DNA from: Planctomycetota bacterium
GTDB lineage: Bacteria; Planctomycetota; MHYJ01; JACQXL01; JACQZI01
Reading direction: 5' to 3'
DNA length: 64,000 nucleotides
Assembly: GCA_016207825.1 (NCBI GenBank)
Contig: JACQZI010000008.1
Coordinates: 204,152 to 268,151, forward strand
The translations under genes and the position numbers were made by a program. Below are positions 1 to 8,823 of the stretch, piece after piece; positions within the stretch are counted from its first letter, which is position 1; the number at the start of each line of letters is the position of its first letter. The notes beneath the pieces were generated by a model. That model was not told the DNA's origin and ran no database searches. It saw only the letters and a program-made list of their open reading frames with translations.

Positions 1-1
1 A

Positions 2-103
2 GGGCATTATCTTTTAGGCAAGGAAACGGCTAAGAAACGGATGCTTTACCGCCAGCAGTATTGCGGCTGTATCTTCAGCGAGGCGGAAAGGTATTTGGGA
101 TAA
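2..103 (+). CDS. queH: Epoxyqueuosine reductase QueH, C-terminal fragment
   Basis: The window opens inside a gene. Frame 2 reads about 33 residues to a TAA at 101-103 and ends with YRQQYCGCIFSEAERYLG. The YCGCIFS tail matches the cysteine-rich C-terminus of QueH (DUF208), the iron-sulfur enzyme that reduces epoxyqueuosine to queuosine in the tRNA wobble position. The next gene starts 2 nt later, so the two are probably cotranscribed. Only the tail is visible, so the assignment rests on this short motif. Confidence 0.72.
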   Translation, partial: GHYLLGKETAKKRMLYRQQYCGCIFSEAERYLG

Positions 104-105
104 AG

Positions 106-1344
106 ATGAAACAGATTTACGCTTTACTAATAACTGTTTACTGCTTACTTTATATCTCTTGCGTGTCCGCCACGCCTTATTACCGTTATCAAACCAAAGC
201 AATTACGATAAAAGGGCCGCCTGATATCCAGGTGCTATTGACAGCGACGGAAGGCGAGGGCAAGGTGTCCATTAGCACGACATCCGATTACAAGGTGTAT
301 CAATATACTTTTGAAAGGCAAAAGCATTTTTTGGGGGCGGTTATTGATGATAGGCGCGAGGTTACTAATGGCGCGGTGTATTCTAAAAACGGCAGTATCT
401 ATTTTGATAATCATGGTTTGAAATCAGACGATATTGTAATCAAGCCATATTCAGGATTGGTTACGATAGGCATCGGGAAAGAGAAGCGCTCGTATCGCGG
501 GATGCTCAGGATTAAGGCGCTTGGTAACAGCAAGGTTTTGGTCGGCAACATACTGGATTTGGAATCTTACCTTTACGGCGTTATCGGGAGCGAGATGGAT
601 ACGAGCTACCCGTCATTTGCGCTGGCCGCCCAGGCGATTGCCTCAAGGACGTTTGCCTTGTTTAAGATTAAAGAAACTTATTACCGCCTTGGCATGGGTA
701 ACAACAAGCCCGAGGCTGATTTTGATGTCACGGCTAATATTTATTCCCAGGTTTACCGGGGCGAGGAGCGCGCTGATTCCAGGGCGATAGAGGCGGTGAA
801 CACCACCCGCGGGGTGTACCTGGAATATAACGGCAAGATAATATATTCCATTTTCCACGATACCTGTGGCGGCGCCACCGAGCCGGGCGATGTGGTTTTT
901 GGGTTAACCTTGATTCCACCATTGCATGGGGTGACCTGCGGATTTTGCTACCATTCCAAATTCAGCAATTGGAAAGCGTCATTCAGCGAACGGGAGATTA
1001 TTGAAAAACTTAAAGCGGATGATGTCAAGCGGATAGATGAAATCATGGCTGCCAGGTCCGCGCCGGGAGGGCATATTACGTCTATTGGGCTTAAGGTGTC
1101 AAATGACTATACCAAGATAATGGACGCGCAGAAGTTCCGCATCGCGCTCGACCCGAATAGATTAAGAAGCACCAAGTTAAAGGTCGTCAAAGACGGTGAC
1201 ATGTTCGAGTTCACCGGCGAGGGCTGGGGGCACGCGGTCGGTTTATGCCAGGAAGGCGCCAACGGCATGGCGTTAAAAGATTTTAATACACTTCAAATAT
1301 TAGAATATTATTACCCTGAATGCAGGGTGGTAAAGATATATTAA
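106..1344 (+). CDS. SpoIID/LytB-domain secreted protein
   Basis: A 412-residue protein. I place the start at ATG 106, not at an in-frame TTG at 61, because residues 1-22 then form a clean signal peptide (MKQIYALLITVYCLLYISC). The central block LYGVIGSEM followed by ALAAQAIASRTFALFK is the SpoIID/LytB signature, and the C-terminal EGWGHAVGLCQEGANGMA block is the family's second hallmark. SpoIID proteins are lytic transglycosylases that act on denuded glycan strands; related LytB proteins enhance amidases. A sporulation role is not implied, since the domain is widespread in non-sporulating bacteria. It probably acts in the periplasm on cell-wall glycan. It sits 2 nt after queH. Confidence 0.85.
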   Translation: MKQIYALLITVYCLLYISCVSATPYYRYQTKAITIKGPPDIQVLLTATEGEGKVSISTTSDYKVYQYTFERQKHFLGAVIDDRREVTNGAVYSKNGSIYFDNHGLKSDDIVIKPYSGLVTIGIGKEKRSYRGMLRIKALGNSKVLVGNILDLESYLYGVIGSEMDTSYPSFALAAQAIASRTFALFKIKETYYRLGMGNNKPEADFDVTANIYSQVYRGEERADSRAIEAVNTTRGVYLEYNGKIIYSIFHDTCGGATEPGDVVFGLTLIPPLHGVTCGFCYHSKFSNWKASFSEREIIEKLKADDVKRIDEIMAARSAPGGHITSIGLKVSNDYTKIMDAQKFRIALDPNRLRSTKLKVVKDGDMFEFTGEGWGHAVGLCQEGANGMALKDFNTLQILEYYYPECRVVKIY

Positions 1345-1392
1345 GCATTTCCTGTAATATTTTAATAACATTACGTTAAAATACAACAAGAT

Positions 1393-3336
1393 ATGATAAC
1401 CGTTTCCGTCGTTTCCGGGAGAAGCCCAGATTATCTGAAAAGGTGTTTGCGCTCCCTGTCCGAAAACGGCCAGGGGCTGATTTCCGAAGTGGCAGTGATT
1501 GATAATATCGCTTCCTATGACGTTGCCGCTATCGTCAAGAAAAGTTATCCTTCCGCGCGTATTATCAGTAATGACAAACTTAAAGGGTTTGCGGAAAACC
1601 ATAATCAGGTTTTAAGGAAACTCAATACGCCTTACGCGCTGGTGATTAATGATGATATAGAATTCGGGGCGGATTGCGTTAAGCGTCTGTATGATTTTAT
1701 GGAAAGCCATCCTGATGCTGGTTTAGCCGGGCCGCTGTTACACGCCGGTTCATGGGATGGGAAAAGGCAAACTGCTGGCGGGTCGGTTAAGCCGATAGTT
1801 CCTGTCCATATCAAAACGATTGTTTGGAATTTGATGAAATTATTAAGGGTTGATGATTTGTTTGATAAATGGCGCGGGTATCAGCGTGGGCTGGATAAAT
1901 CCGGTGCGTTTAACTTGGGATATATCAGCGGCGCGTGCTGCCTGATGCGTAAAAAAGCCCTGGATGAGGTTGGCACATATGATGATAAATTTTACATGTA
2001 TCTGGAAGATGCTGATTTGGGTAAACGGATGATTGGAAAGGGATGGAAATGCTATCAGGTTCCTGATGCTGAAGTCGCGCATTACGAAGGGAAGTCGTTT
2101 TCGTTTAAAACATATAAATGGATTATCCAAAGTGCTGTTTATTATGCGGGTAAATATTATGGGATAATCAATCAGGTTACTACCTGGATTTTGGCAATAA
2201 CATTGCGGATTGTTGCGTCTTTTATGCTGCCGCAGGATGTTTCAAAGTCGGATTTCTCAAGGAAGGTGTTAAATCCGAAACGCATTCTGGTATTAAAATT
2301 AGGCGGAATCGGAGATGTTTTATTGATCAGCCCAGCTCTGCGAAGCTTGAAACAGAGGTTTCCTGATGCCTCAATCAGTTTAATCGCCGAGCGGCATTCA
2401 GCGGAAATCATCAAGGGTTCGCCGTATATCGATGATTATATCCTGATGCCGCCGTTATACGATACGCCTTTGCGGATTGCCAGAGAATTATTCGGGCTGT
2501 TGGGATTGGCCTGGTATTTGGCATTTAATAAATATGATGTTTACATCGAATTCCAGAATCTTTATTCCAAGCGGGGGATTATTAAGCCATTGCTGATAGG
2601 TTATCTAAGCGGCGCCCATCGAAGGTTCGGGCTGGATGCGCATCATCGGGGTTTTTTCCTGACTGATAAAATCCATGACGATGAATTCCAGAACAGGCAC
2701 AATATCCAAAAATATTTAGATGTGGTGAAAACGCTTGGCGCGGATGATACATACCAAACGCCGGAGATTGCTGTTTCCAGGAGTGACACGGGGTTTGCCG
2801 CTGAGTTTGCCAAGAAGCATGGAATTACGGAAAATGATTTCCTTATCGGCATTCACACGGGAGGTAATCCGTCTTATCCTGTGAGAACGAGCTGGCTGCC
2901 GGAGAGGTTTGCCGAGGTTGCTAATGTTCTTGCTGATAAATATCAAGCGAAGATATTGCTTACCTCCGGACCGTCTGATTTATCCATAGTCAGCCAAATA
3001 AAAGAGCGGCTGAATAAACTGCCGGTTATCCTTTCCGGAGCCTCAATAAAACAATTAGCTGCCGTTATTCAGCATTGTAAGATTTTTATAAGTAATGATG
3101 CCGGGCCAATGCATATTGCCGTGGCGATGAAGGTGCCGGCAATCGGAATATTCGGCCCAGGACATTGGCCGTCATACGGCTCGTATCCTCCGGAAGCAAA
3201 GTTTATAGCGCTATATAAAAAGATTGATTGCTGGCCGTGTAATGATTTAAAATGCATTTCCAGGGAGTGTATGAAGCTAATAACGGTTGATGATGTGCTT
3301 AACGCCGTTAATATGCTGATAAATAAAGTGAAATGA
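1393..3336 (+). CDS. GT2-GT9 fusion glycosyltransferase
   Basis: A 647-residue two-domain protein. Residues 1-240 are a family 2 glycosyltransferase: a beta-strand start (MITVSVVSG), an NDDIEFG metal-binding motif near 88 and an EDADLGKRM motif near 205, as in rhamnosyltransferase-like enzymes. Residues 295-645 are a family 9 (heptosyltransferase-type) domain: ILVLKLGGIGDVLL at about 297 and ISNDAGPMHIAVA near 569. Each domain has its expected motifs, so both are probably active. The gene overlaps the next by 4 nt (ATGA), marking a translationally coupled LPS or polysaccharide operon. Acceptor and donor sugars cannot be read from sequence. Confidence 0.85.
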   Translation: MITVSVVSGRSPDYLKRCLRSLSENGQGLISEVAVIDNIASYDVAAIVKKSYPSARIISNDKLKGFAENHNQVLRKLNTPYALVINDDIEFGADCVKRLYDFMESHPDAGLAGPLLHAGSWDGKRQTAGGSVKPIVPVHIKTIVWNLMKLLRVDDLFDKWRGYQRGLDKSGAFNLGYISGACCLMRKKALDEVGTYDDKFYMYLEDADLGKRMIGKGWKCYQVPDAEVAHYEGKSFSFKTYKWIIQSAVYYAGKYYGIINQVTTWILAITLRIVASFMLPQDVSKSDFSRKVLNPKRILVLKLGGIGDVLLISPALRSLKQRFPDASISLIAERHSAEIIKGSPYIDDYILMPPLYDTPLRIARELFGLLGLAWYLAFNKYDVYIEFQNLYSKRGIIKPLLIGYLSGAHRRFGLDAHHRGFFLTDKIHDDEFQNRHNIQKYLDVVKTLGADDTYQTPEIAVSRSDTGFAAEFAKKHGITENDFLIGIHTGGNPSYPVRTSWLPERFAEVANVLADKYQAKILLTSGPSDLSIVSQIKERLNKLPVILSGASIKQLAAVIQHCKIFISNDAGPMHIAVAMKVPAIGIFGPGHWPSYGSYPPEAKFIALYKKIDCWPCNDLKCISRECMKLITVDDVLNAVNMLINKVK

Positions 3337-4511
3337 TAGCTCGTAAGATAAAAGTTATTCAGGTGATAACGCGCCTGATTAAAGGCGGGGCGCAGAAGGT
3401 ATGCCTTGACCTGGTTGAAGGCTTGCCCAAAGATATTTACGAGGTCTACCTGGTTTCAGGGAACGCCACCGGCAGTGAAGGTTCTTTGTGGGAGAGAGCC
3501 AAAGGCGTAAAGGATATAAAAATCAGGCTTGTCCCTGAAATGGAACGGGAGATTTCACCTTTGCATGATATAGTTGCCTTGCTAAAGTTATACCATCATT
3601 TTAAAGTAATTAAGCCTGATATTGTTCACAGCCATACTTCCAAAGCCGGTTTTATCGCCTGCCTGGCCGCGCGGATGGCTGATGTGCCGGTAATTATTTA
3701 TTCCCCGCACGGCCATTTATTTGCCCCGCAGGCTAAGATACCAAGCGTTTCCGGAAGTTTCTGGCGGTTAAAATTATTTTATTCTTTAAGGAAATTTGCT
3801 TCTTCGCTGGCTACAAAGGTGATTGCCTTGAATCACGCGGATAAGGATGAACAGGTGAAATTAGGTTTAGCTGGCGAGGGAAAATATGAAGTTGTATATA
3901 ACGGAGTTGATATACCCGATGATGGATTGCTGGTTAATGTTTCTAATCAACTAAGGGATGATAAACCTTATCCGGTGCTGGTTACAGTGGGGCGCTTGAC
4001 CCCGGAAAAAGGGCAGGTGTATTTATTGGACGCGGTTAAAGAACTGAAGGTTGATTATCCGGATATAAGGCTGGTGATTATCGGAGATGGCTCGCTAAAG
4101 CGCCAATTAAAGAGGCATACTGAAATCCTGGGCATTGAGGGAAATGTCAGTTTTCCCGGGATTCAGGATGAAATCGGCCCGTATCTTAAAGATTCCGATA
4201 TATTTGTTTTGCCGTCGCTTTATGAAGCATTTGGGATTGTCCTCTTAGAGGCAATGGCGAATATGAAGCCGGTTGTTGCCAGCCGGGTTAACGGGATTCC
4301 TGAAGTGGTGGAAGAGGGCGTTTCCGGCATTTTGGTGCCTCCTGCTAAAAGCACTGAATTAGCTGAAGCGATAAAAAAGCTTGCTTTTGATAATGAACTT
4401 GCGCAAAGAATAGGTGAAGAAGGTTATAAGAGGGTGAAGATGTTATTTACCAGGGAAAAGATGATAATAAAGTTTGATAAGCTTTATCAGCAATTATTGG
4501 AAAATTTATGA
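3333..4511 (+). CDS. Family 4 (GT-B) glycosyltransferase
   Basis: A 392-residue retaining glycosyltransferase. The N-terminal domain has the KGGAQKVCLDLVEGL glycine-rich start and a HSHTSKAG segment; the C-terminal domain has GRLTPEKGQ near 220 and the E-x7-E type motif EAFGIVLLEAMA near 299, both typical of GT4. It starts inside the stop of the GT2-GT9 gene and its own stop overlaps the next start, so it is the middle gene of a tightly coupled trio. Predicted to extend an envelope glycan on the cytoplasmic face of the inner membrane. The donor sugar is unknown. Confidence 0.88.
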   Translation: MIARKIKVIQVITRLIKGGAQKVCLDLVEGLPKDIYEVYLVSGNATGSEGSLWERAKGVKDIKIRLVPEMEREISPLHDIVALLKLYHHFKVIKPDIVHSHTSKAGFIACLAARMADVPVIIYSPHGHLFAPQAKIPSVSGSFWRLKLFYSLRKFASSLATKVIALNHADKDEQVKLGLAGEGKYEVVYNGVDIPDDGLLVNVSNQLRDDKPYPVLVTVGRLTPEKGQVYLLDAVKELKVDYPDIRLVIIGDGSLKRQLKRHTEILGIEGNVSFPGIQDEIGPYLKDSDIFVLPSLYEAFGIVLLEAMANMKPVVASRVNGIPEVVEEGVSGILVPPAKSTELAEAIKKLAFDNELAQRIGEEGYKRVKMLFTREKMIIKFDKLYQQLLENL

Positions 4512-5359
4512 AGATAATGATTTTTACTCCTGATGAGCACTTTCACGCTCCTATTATCTTGCGGGAAATAGGGCTTAAAAATACCTGCCCGAACCCGTCC
4601 GAACGGCTCGTCCGGGCGGATGACCCGGTCAGGCGGGACGGCGATGAAATTATGGTCGTGACAACCCCAAAGCTGGGGAAAAAAGGGTTTCTTCTCGGCT
4701 TAGCGCACCTGGTAAAGCAGTCAGGCATTGATTATTTGGTTTCCATGGCCGTAATCAAGCTGTCTTATTTCTTTCTGGGGATAGCGGAGAAAATAATGAT
4801 GACACCGTTTTCCGAAAGGAAGTTTATATCGGTTAAAGAGGCTATTAATAACAACAATTTAAAGAAAATCTGGTTTAAGAATATTAATAGCCGCAAGGCA
4901 GAGTCATTTATTAAGGACTATAATCCCGATATTATTCTTGTCATCTTTTTCAATCAGATAGTCGGTAAGCGGATAATGGAAATCCCGCGCTCTGGGATTA
5001 TTAATATACATCCTTCGTATCTGCCTTCGTATCGCGGAATCAGCCCGTGTTTCTGGGTTTTGGCTAATAATGAACCGACAACGGGGATTACCGCGCATTA
5101 TTTATCTTCAGGGATTGATGTTGGTAACATAACCTGGCAGGAGAAAATAGCGATAGAGCCGGACGATACTTTTTTCAGCCTTTACCGCCGGTGCGCCCGG
5201 AAAGGCGCGGAAAATATTTTTAAGGTGTTGGGAAAGGTTAAAAGCGGGGAAAAAGGAATCGTTCAGGATGAAAGGAACGCAACTTATTTTTCCGATATCA
5301 CTTCGAATGCCGTGCGCCGATTCCGCAGGAACAGGCGTAAATTTGGCTGGTTAATGTGA
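4508..5359 (+). CDS. Formyltransferase-family protein
   Basis: A 283-residue protein of the formyltransferase fold used by methionyl-tRNA formyltransferase and by sugar N-formyltransferases. The catalytic core NIHPSYLPSYRG near residues 165-176 carries the Asn-His pair, followed by GITAHYLSSGIDVGNI. Its place in a glycosyltransferase operon favours an amino-sugar N-formyltransferase, but that is inference. Residues around 28-47 (PNPSERLVRADDPVRR) look like a translated GC-rich palindromic element (DNA about 4590-4648) inserted in frame between otherwise normal secondary structure. Overlaps the upstream gene by 4 nt. Confidence 0.75.
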   Translation: MKIMIFTPDEHFHAPIILREIGLKNTCPNPSERLVRADDPVRRDGDEIMVVTTPKLGKKGFLLGLAHLVKQSGIDYLVSMAVIKLSYFFLGIAEKIMMTPFSERKFISVKEAINNNNLKKIWFKNINSRKAESFIKDYNPDIILVIFFNQIVGKRIMEIPRSGIINIHPSYLPSYRGISPCFWVLANNEPTTGITAHYLSSGIDVGNITWQEKIAIEPDDTFFSLYRRCARKGAENIFKVLGKVKSGEKGIVQDERNATYFSDITSNAVRRFRRNRRKFGWLM

Positions 5360-5392
5360 CAAATTATATCAAGAAGAAAGTCGCAATGATAC

Positions 5393-6247
5393 TTAGGACG
5401 AAATGCCTTCTGTTTCTTTTATCACATCCTGGATAATATCGGCATCTATCTGCGAAAGGTTTTTACCGTATGCGGCCAACAGCGCGATATTGCAGATATG
5501 GTTTATGCGTCTGGGGATGCCGCCTGAGCCTTCGAATATCAAATGAGATGCTTGTTCAGTGAAAAGTGATTCCGGCTTGCCGGGCGCACACCGGTTTATC
5601 TCGCAGCCGGCGACCTTTAAGCGGTGTTCGATGTATTTCTTGGTTTCCTCCTCATTCAGGCGCTCTAAATGGCATCGTATTGCAATCCTTTGCGCTAATT
5701 GCTTGATGTTATCCACATTGCGGGTCAATTCCGGCTGGCCGGCCAGTAACAGTGAAAGCAAGAACCTGTCATGCAGTTGGAAATTCAAAAGCAGCCGGAT
5801 TGATTCCATGATGGTTTTATCCTCAATGATATGCGCTTCGTCTATGATTAACACCGTGCTTTTTCCGTCCGACCAGTTATTGCGCAGGGTTTCCTCTATC
5901 TTTTCCACCAGGAAATCAGCCATTATTTCCGATTTCTTTTCCGGTAGGTTGGGCACTCCCAGGTGATAAGCGATAGAGCGGAGTAGTTCAACATGCGATA
6001 ATTGGGGGTTTGAGATATAGGCGATTTTATAATTGCCTGCCTGGGTAAGTTCCTTTATGAGCGTCTGGATGACCAGTGTTTTGCCGCACCCAAAGATGCC
6101 GCTCAACATCGCCGCGCCTAATTGTTCCTGCATCGCGTACATCAGGCGGTTGAGAGATTCTTCATGCTGCGCCGAATAATAGAAAAACCTTGGGTCAGGC
6201 GTATTCTGGAACGGCTTTTCTTTTAATCCCCAATATTTTTCGTACAT
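5393..6247 (-). CDS. ExeA-like AAA+ ATPase
   Basis: A 284-residue ATPase that begins MYEKYWGLKEKPF, the standard N-terminus of ExeA/GspA-type and exosortase-associated ATPases. Walker A is GIFGCGKT (residues 50-57) and Walker B is LIIDEAH (133-139). It ends after the AAA+ lid and lacks the peptidoglycan-binding C-terminus of true ExeA. In polysaccharide loci such short forms are common and of unclear role, perhaps in assembly or positioning of the export machine. It follows the methyltransferase gene by 3 nt, so it belongs to the minus-strand operon with that gene and the WecA-like gene. Confidence 0.83.
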   Translation of the reverse strand: MYEKYWGLKEKPFQNTPDPRFFYYSAQHEESLNRLMYAMQEQLGAAMLSGIFGCGKTLVIQTLIKELTQAGNYKIAYISNPQLSHVELLRSIAYHLGVPNLPEKKSEIMADFLVEKIEETLRNNWSDGKSTVLIIDEAHIIEDKTIMESIRLLLNFQLHDRFLLSLLLAGQPELTRNVDNIKQLAQRIAIRCHLERLNEEETKKYIEHRLKVAGCEINRCAPGKPESLFTEQASHLIFEGSGGIPRRINHICNIALLAAYGKNLSQIDADIIQDVIKETEGISS

Positions 6248-6250
6248 ATC

Positions 6251-7021
6251 TTATTTCCTGGCAATCAGGTAAAAGTGCGTATAAAAGCTTCTTAAAGGTA
6301 TAACATAGGAAAATATTTTTAATAGGACAAGAAAAAAGCGGGATAACAATGATAACCCCTGGTTGGTCGTATGGCGGTAATGTATTTCCACTTCGTTTAA
6401 CCCGGCAGCACGCAATTTATTTTTAATCAGTTCAGGATTTATTCCGCTGGTCTGGGTGTTATGGAATTCGGCAATCTCCTCTTGAGGCGTGCCGAATCCA
6501 GCCTTGCCATGGTACCGCAGGCGGTAATATAGATGGTAAAAGCGGTTGAAGAAATAATTTGGGTCGTGGTCCGTATATAAAAATCCGTTGGCTTTTAAAA
6601 GGGGAGTGGCTTTTCCCAATGTCATCACGGGGTCGAAAAGGTGATGCAGTGTTCCGTATAGCGTGACGCAATCAAAGGCATTCTTTTTAAACGGCAAATA
6701 ATCGGCATCCGCCACGACCAGGTTTAATTCAGGATTTCGCTCTTTTACCTGTCGGAGAAGATTTATCGAAGAATCCATGCCTATTACGAACCGGAAATAG
6801 TCCTTGCCGAGTTTCAGCACATTGCCCGTGCCGCATCCGATATCCAGCAGTTTATCGCCTCCTGTTTTTCGGCTTATCCCCGCAAGTAGGGCTTTGATTT
6901 GTTCCTGGCGGCTGGGTTCAAAAATGCTGGGGTTTTGTTCGTATTCGCGGATATCTTTTTTATCGTAGACAAGGCGATTGGCTTTTCGGACTTCTTTGCA
7001 TGATACGTTGCTGAATTTCAT
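6251..7021 (-). CDS. SAM-dependent class I methyltransferase
   Basis: A 256-residue class I methyltransferase. Motif I is LLDIGCGTGN (residues 58-67), followed by an acidic GMDSS strand and VVADADYLPF, the motif II region. The C-terminal part is basic and hydrophobic. It overlaps the upstream WecA-like gene by 4 nt and abuts the ExeA-like gene, so it is likely to modify a lipid-linked sugar or another product of this locus. The substrate cannot be named. Confidence 0.8.
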   Translation of the reverse strand: MKFSNVSCKEVRKANRLVYDKKDIREYEQNPSIFEPSRQEQIKALLAGISRKTGGDKLLDIGCGTGNVLKLGKDYFRFVIGMDSSINLLRQVKERNPELNLVVADADYLPFKKNAFDCVTLYGTLHHLFDPVMTLGKATPLLKANGFLYTDHDPNYFFNRFYHLYYRLRYHGKAGFGTPQEEIAEFHNTQTSGINPELIKNKLRAAGLNEVEIHYRHTTNQGLSLLSRFFLVLLKIFSYVIPLRSFYTHFYLIARK

Positions 7022-8079
7022 TTGGGTTCACGGGTCGGTGCAATCCGGCTTACGATTATAAAGACAATCAGGACGATTAAGACGAACTGGAATAGAAGCA
7101 GGATAGCTTCCCATTTGCGCGTATTGCGCAGGATGAATGCCCCGCAGGATACGCAGAATGATATCAGCCAGACGAGGATGACGGTTTGTTTGTGCGATAA
7201 TCCCAATGCTTTTAAACGGTGGGAAAAATGGTCTTGGGCGGAGTATGTTATGATTTCTTTTATGCCATGGGTTATTCCCTGGCGGTAACGCCTGTAGATT
7301 ACGTAAACCAGGTCAAGCAGGGGCAAGCCCAGAATGATAATGGGGACGAAAGAGGCTTTGAACGGATTAGTTGACCATCCGCCCATAATGCCGAGCGCGG
7401 CTAATGTGAAGCCGAGGAAAAAACTTCCGGAATCGCCCATAAAAATCTTGGCCGGATAAAAATTATGCCGTAGGAACCCAAGATTGGCGCCGATTAACCC
7501 TACGGATATTAAACCCCATGTCCACTGTCCGGTTTGGATTGCTATCGCCAGGTAAGCCATGCTTGCGATCAATGCCAGTCCGCTTGCCAGTCCGTCCATA
7601 TTATCCATGGCGTTGAAAGCGCTTGTCACCCCGACCAGCCAGGTCATGGTGATTATGAGATTAATTAGGTATGGAAAAGGAAAATTTACCATGATACCCG
7701 CTTGTGACAGGATATAAGTGATGACAAACAATATTATCAATTTGATTGCGGCGGGGACTCCTCCGCGGCTTGCCGTTAAATCGTCCATCGCCCCGACAAA
7801 CATGGTCATTAACGCCCCGATTATAATTGCCCATCTCTGGGGGCCGAGTGTTCCGAACGGCAAGATATACTGGCTTAAAAAAAGGCTTAATGAAAAACCC
7901 AGGAAAATTGCCAGCCCTCCCAGCCGCGGGGTGGGGGTCTGGTGCAGTTTGCCTTCGGCCGGATTATCGATTATCCCTAAAGATTTGGCAAACGATTTAA
8001 TGATGAATCCGAATAAATAACTTATGATTGCGGCGGCGGCGAAAACAGCTAAGTAATTTAATATCCACTCTTTAATCAT
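7018..8079 (-). CDS. Polyprenyl-phosphate sugar-1-phosphate transferase (MraY/WecA family)
   Basis: A 353-residue polytopic membrane enzyme with about ten hydrophobic helices. Signature residues are present: the DD pair at 99-100 (GAMDDL), NAMDNMDGLASG at 156-167, the FMGDSGSFFLGF loop and a C-terminal HFSHRL histidine motif. This pattern fits the WecA/TagO branch, which moves HexNAc-1-phosphate from UDP to undecaprenyl phosphate and so starts O-antigen, teichoic or capsule synthesis. It is the first gene of a three-gene minus-strand operon and probably the initiating enzyme of the sugar locus. Confidence 0.87.
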   Translation of the reverse strand: MIKEWILNYLAVFAAAAIISYLFGFIIKSFAKSLGIIDNPAEGKLHQTPTPRLGGLAIFLGFSLSLFLSQYILPFGTLGPQRWAIIIGALMTMFVGAMDDLTASRGGVPAAIKLIILFVITYILSQAGIMVNFPFPYLINLIITMTWLVGVTSAFNAMDNMDGLASGLALIASMAYLAIAIQTGQWTWGLISVGLIGANLGFLRHNFYPAKIFMGDSGSFFLGFTLAALGIMGGWSTNPFKASFVPIIILGLPLLDLVYVIYRRYRQGITHGIKEIITYSAQDHFSHRLKALGLSHKQTVILVWLISFCVSCGAFILRNTRKWEAILLLFQFVLIVLIVFIIVSRIAPTREPK

Positions 8080-8115
8080 ATTGTAGAATAGTTACAGGTG
8101 CGCCCTGAAGCAGAA

Positions 8116-8820
8116 TTAACTGCCGAAGGGTTTCCCGTTTAGGATATTCAGGCTTTCCGGTCCGCAATTAAACAGGAGGTCAATTACGGATAGCTCCTCT
8201 ATAAACGGCTCGTATACCTGTTTATATACCGGGTGCCGGAATTCCTGGTAAATACATTTGATGTTATTATCGGTAAACTTATCGGGGTCGATGTAGTCCT
8301 TTCCGTGCTTGCCGTGTATATAGGCGTCAGCCCCGATTCTTTTGCACATGTCGATAATTAAATCAGTTCCCTTACCCTGCGCACCGATAGATGAAGAGCG
8401 GGTAAACTCTGCTTTTATCCCAAGCGCGTTGACAAGGTATTTGATAATGGCCTCCGAAAGCTCAGGTAGCTTTTCCCACCTGGTTTCGTAAATTTTACGG
8501 AAGAATTCCTTGTGCTCCTTGAAATATGGTGCTTTTTGGTAAGCCAGTGAAATCGCCCGCCAGTGCTGGTGCTGCCACGGTTTGGAATTATCTATCATCG
8601 TATCCGTGATGTTCTGGGTGTATTTCCCTTTGGATAACACCGGAACGGTCAGCCACTGCCATCCTTCGCTGGTCCTGATTTTATTCCGGTTAATCCAGCC
8701 GAATGGCCCTCGCTTGACATATTGGACGTTGTCAACGATAACGAACTTATCACAAAGGCTTGCCTTATGGAAAAAGCCTATGTAGGGCAGGTAATTCGGC
8801 TGGTGTCCGCTGATAATCAT
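8116..8820 (-). CDS. WbqC-like family protein
   Basis: A 234-residue protein that begins IISGHQPNYLPYIGFFHK and has the DNVQYVKRGPFGWINRNKI block, the hallmark of the WbqC family (PF08889). WbqC proteins occur in O-antigen gene clusters and are thought to act in amino-sugar or glycan modification; the reaction is not settled. It lies only 3 nt downstream of uvrC on the same strand, so it is likely cotranscribed with uvrC although its function fits the surrounding polysaccharide genes. Confidence 0.82.
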   Translation of the reverse strand: MIISGHQPNYLPYIGFFHKASLCDKFVIVDNVQYVKRGPFGWINRNKIRTSEGWQWLTVPVLSKGKYTQNITDTMIDNSKPWQHQHWRAISLAYQKAPYFKEHKEFFRKIYETRWEKLPELSEAIIKYLVNALGIKAEFTRSSSIGAQGKGTDLIIDMCKRIGADAYIHGKHGKDYIDPDKFTDNNIKCIYQEFRHPVYKQVYEPFIEELSVIDLLFNCGPESLNILNGKPFGS

Positions 8821-8823
8821 AGT

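Noticed and set aside
106-1344. SpoIID-like gene as proof of sporulation
   Set aside because: The domain occurs widely outside spore-formers, and no other sporulation gene is in the window.
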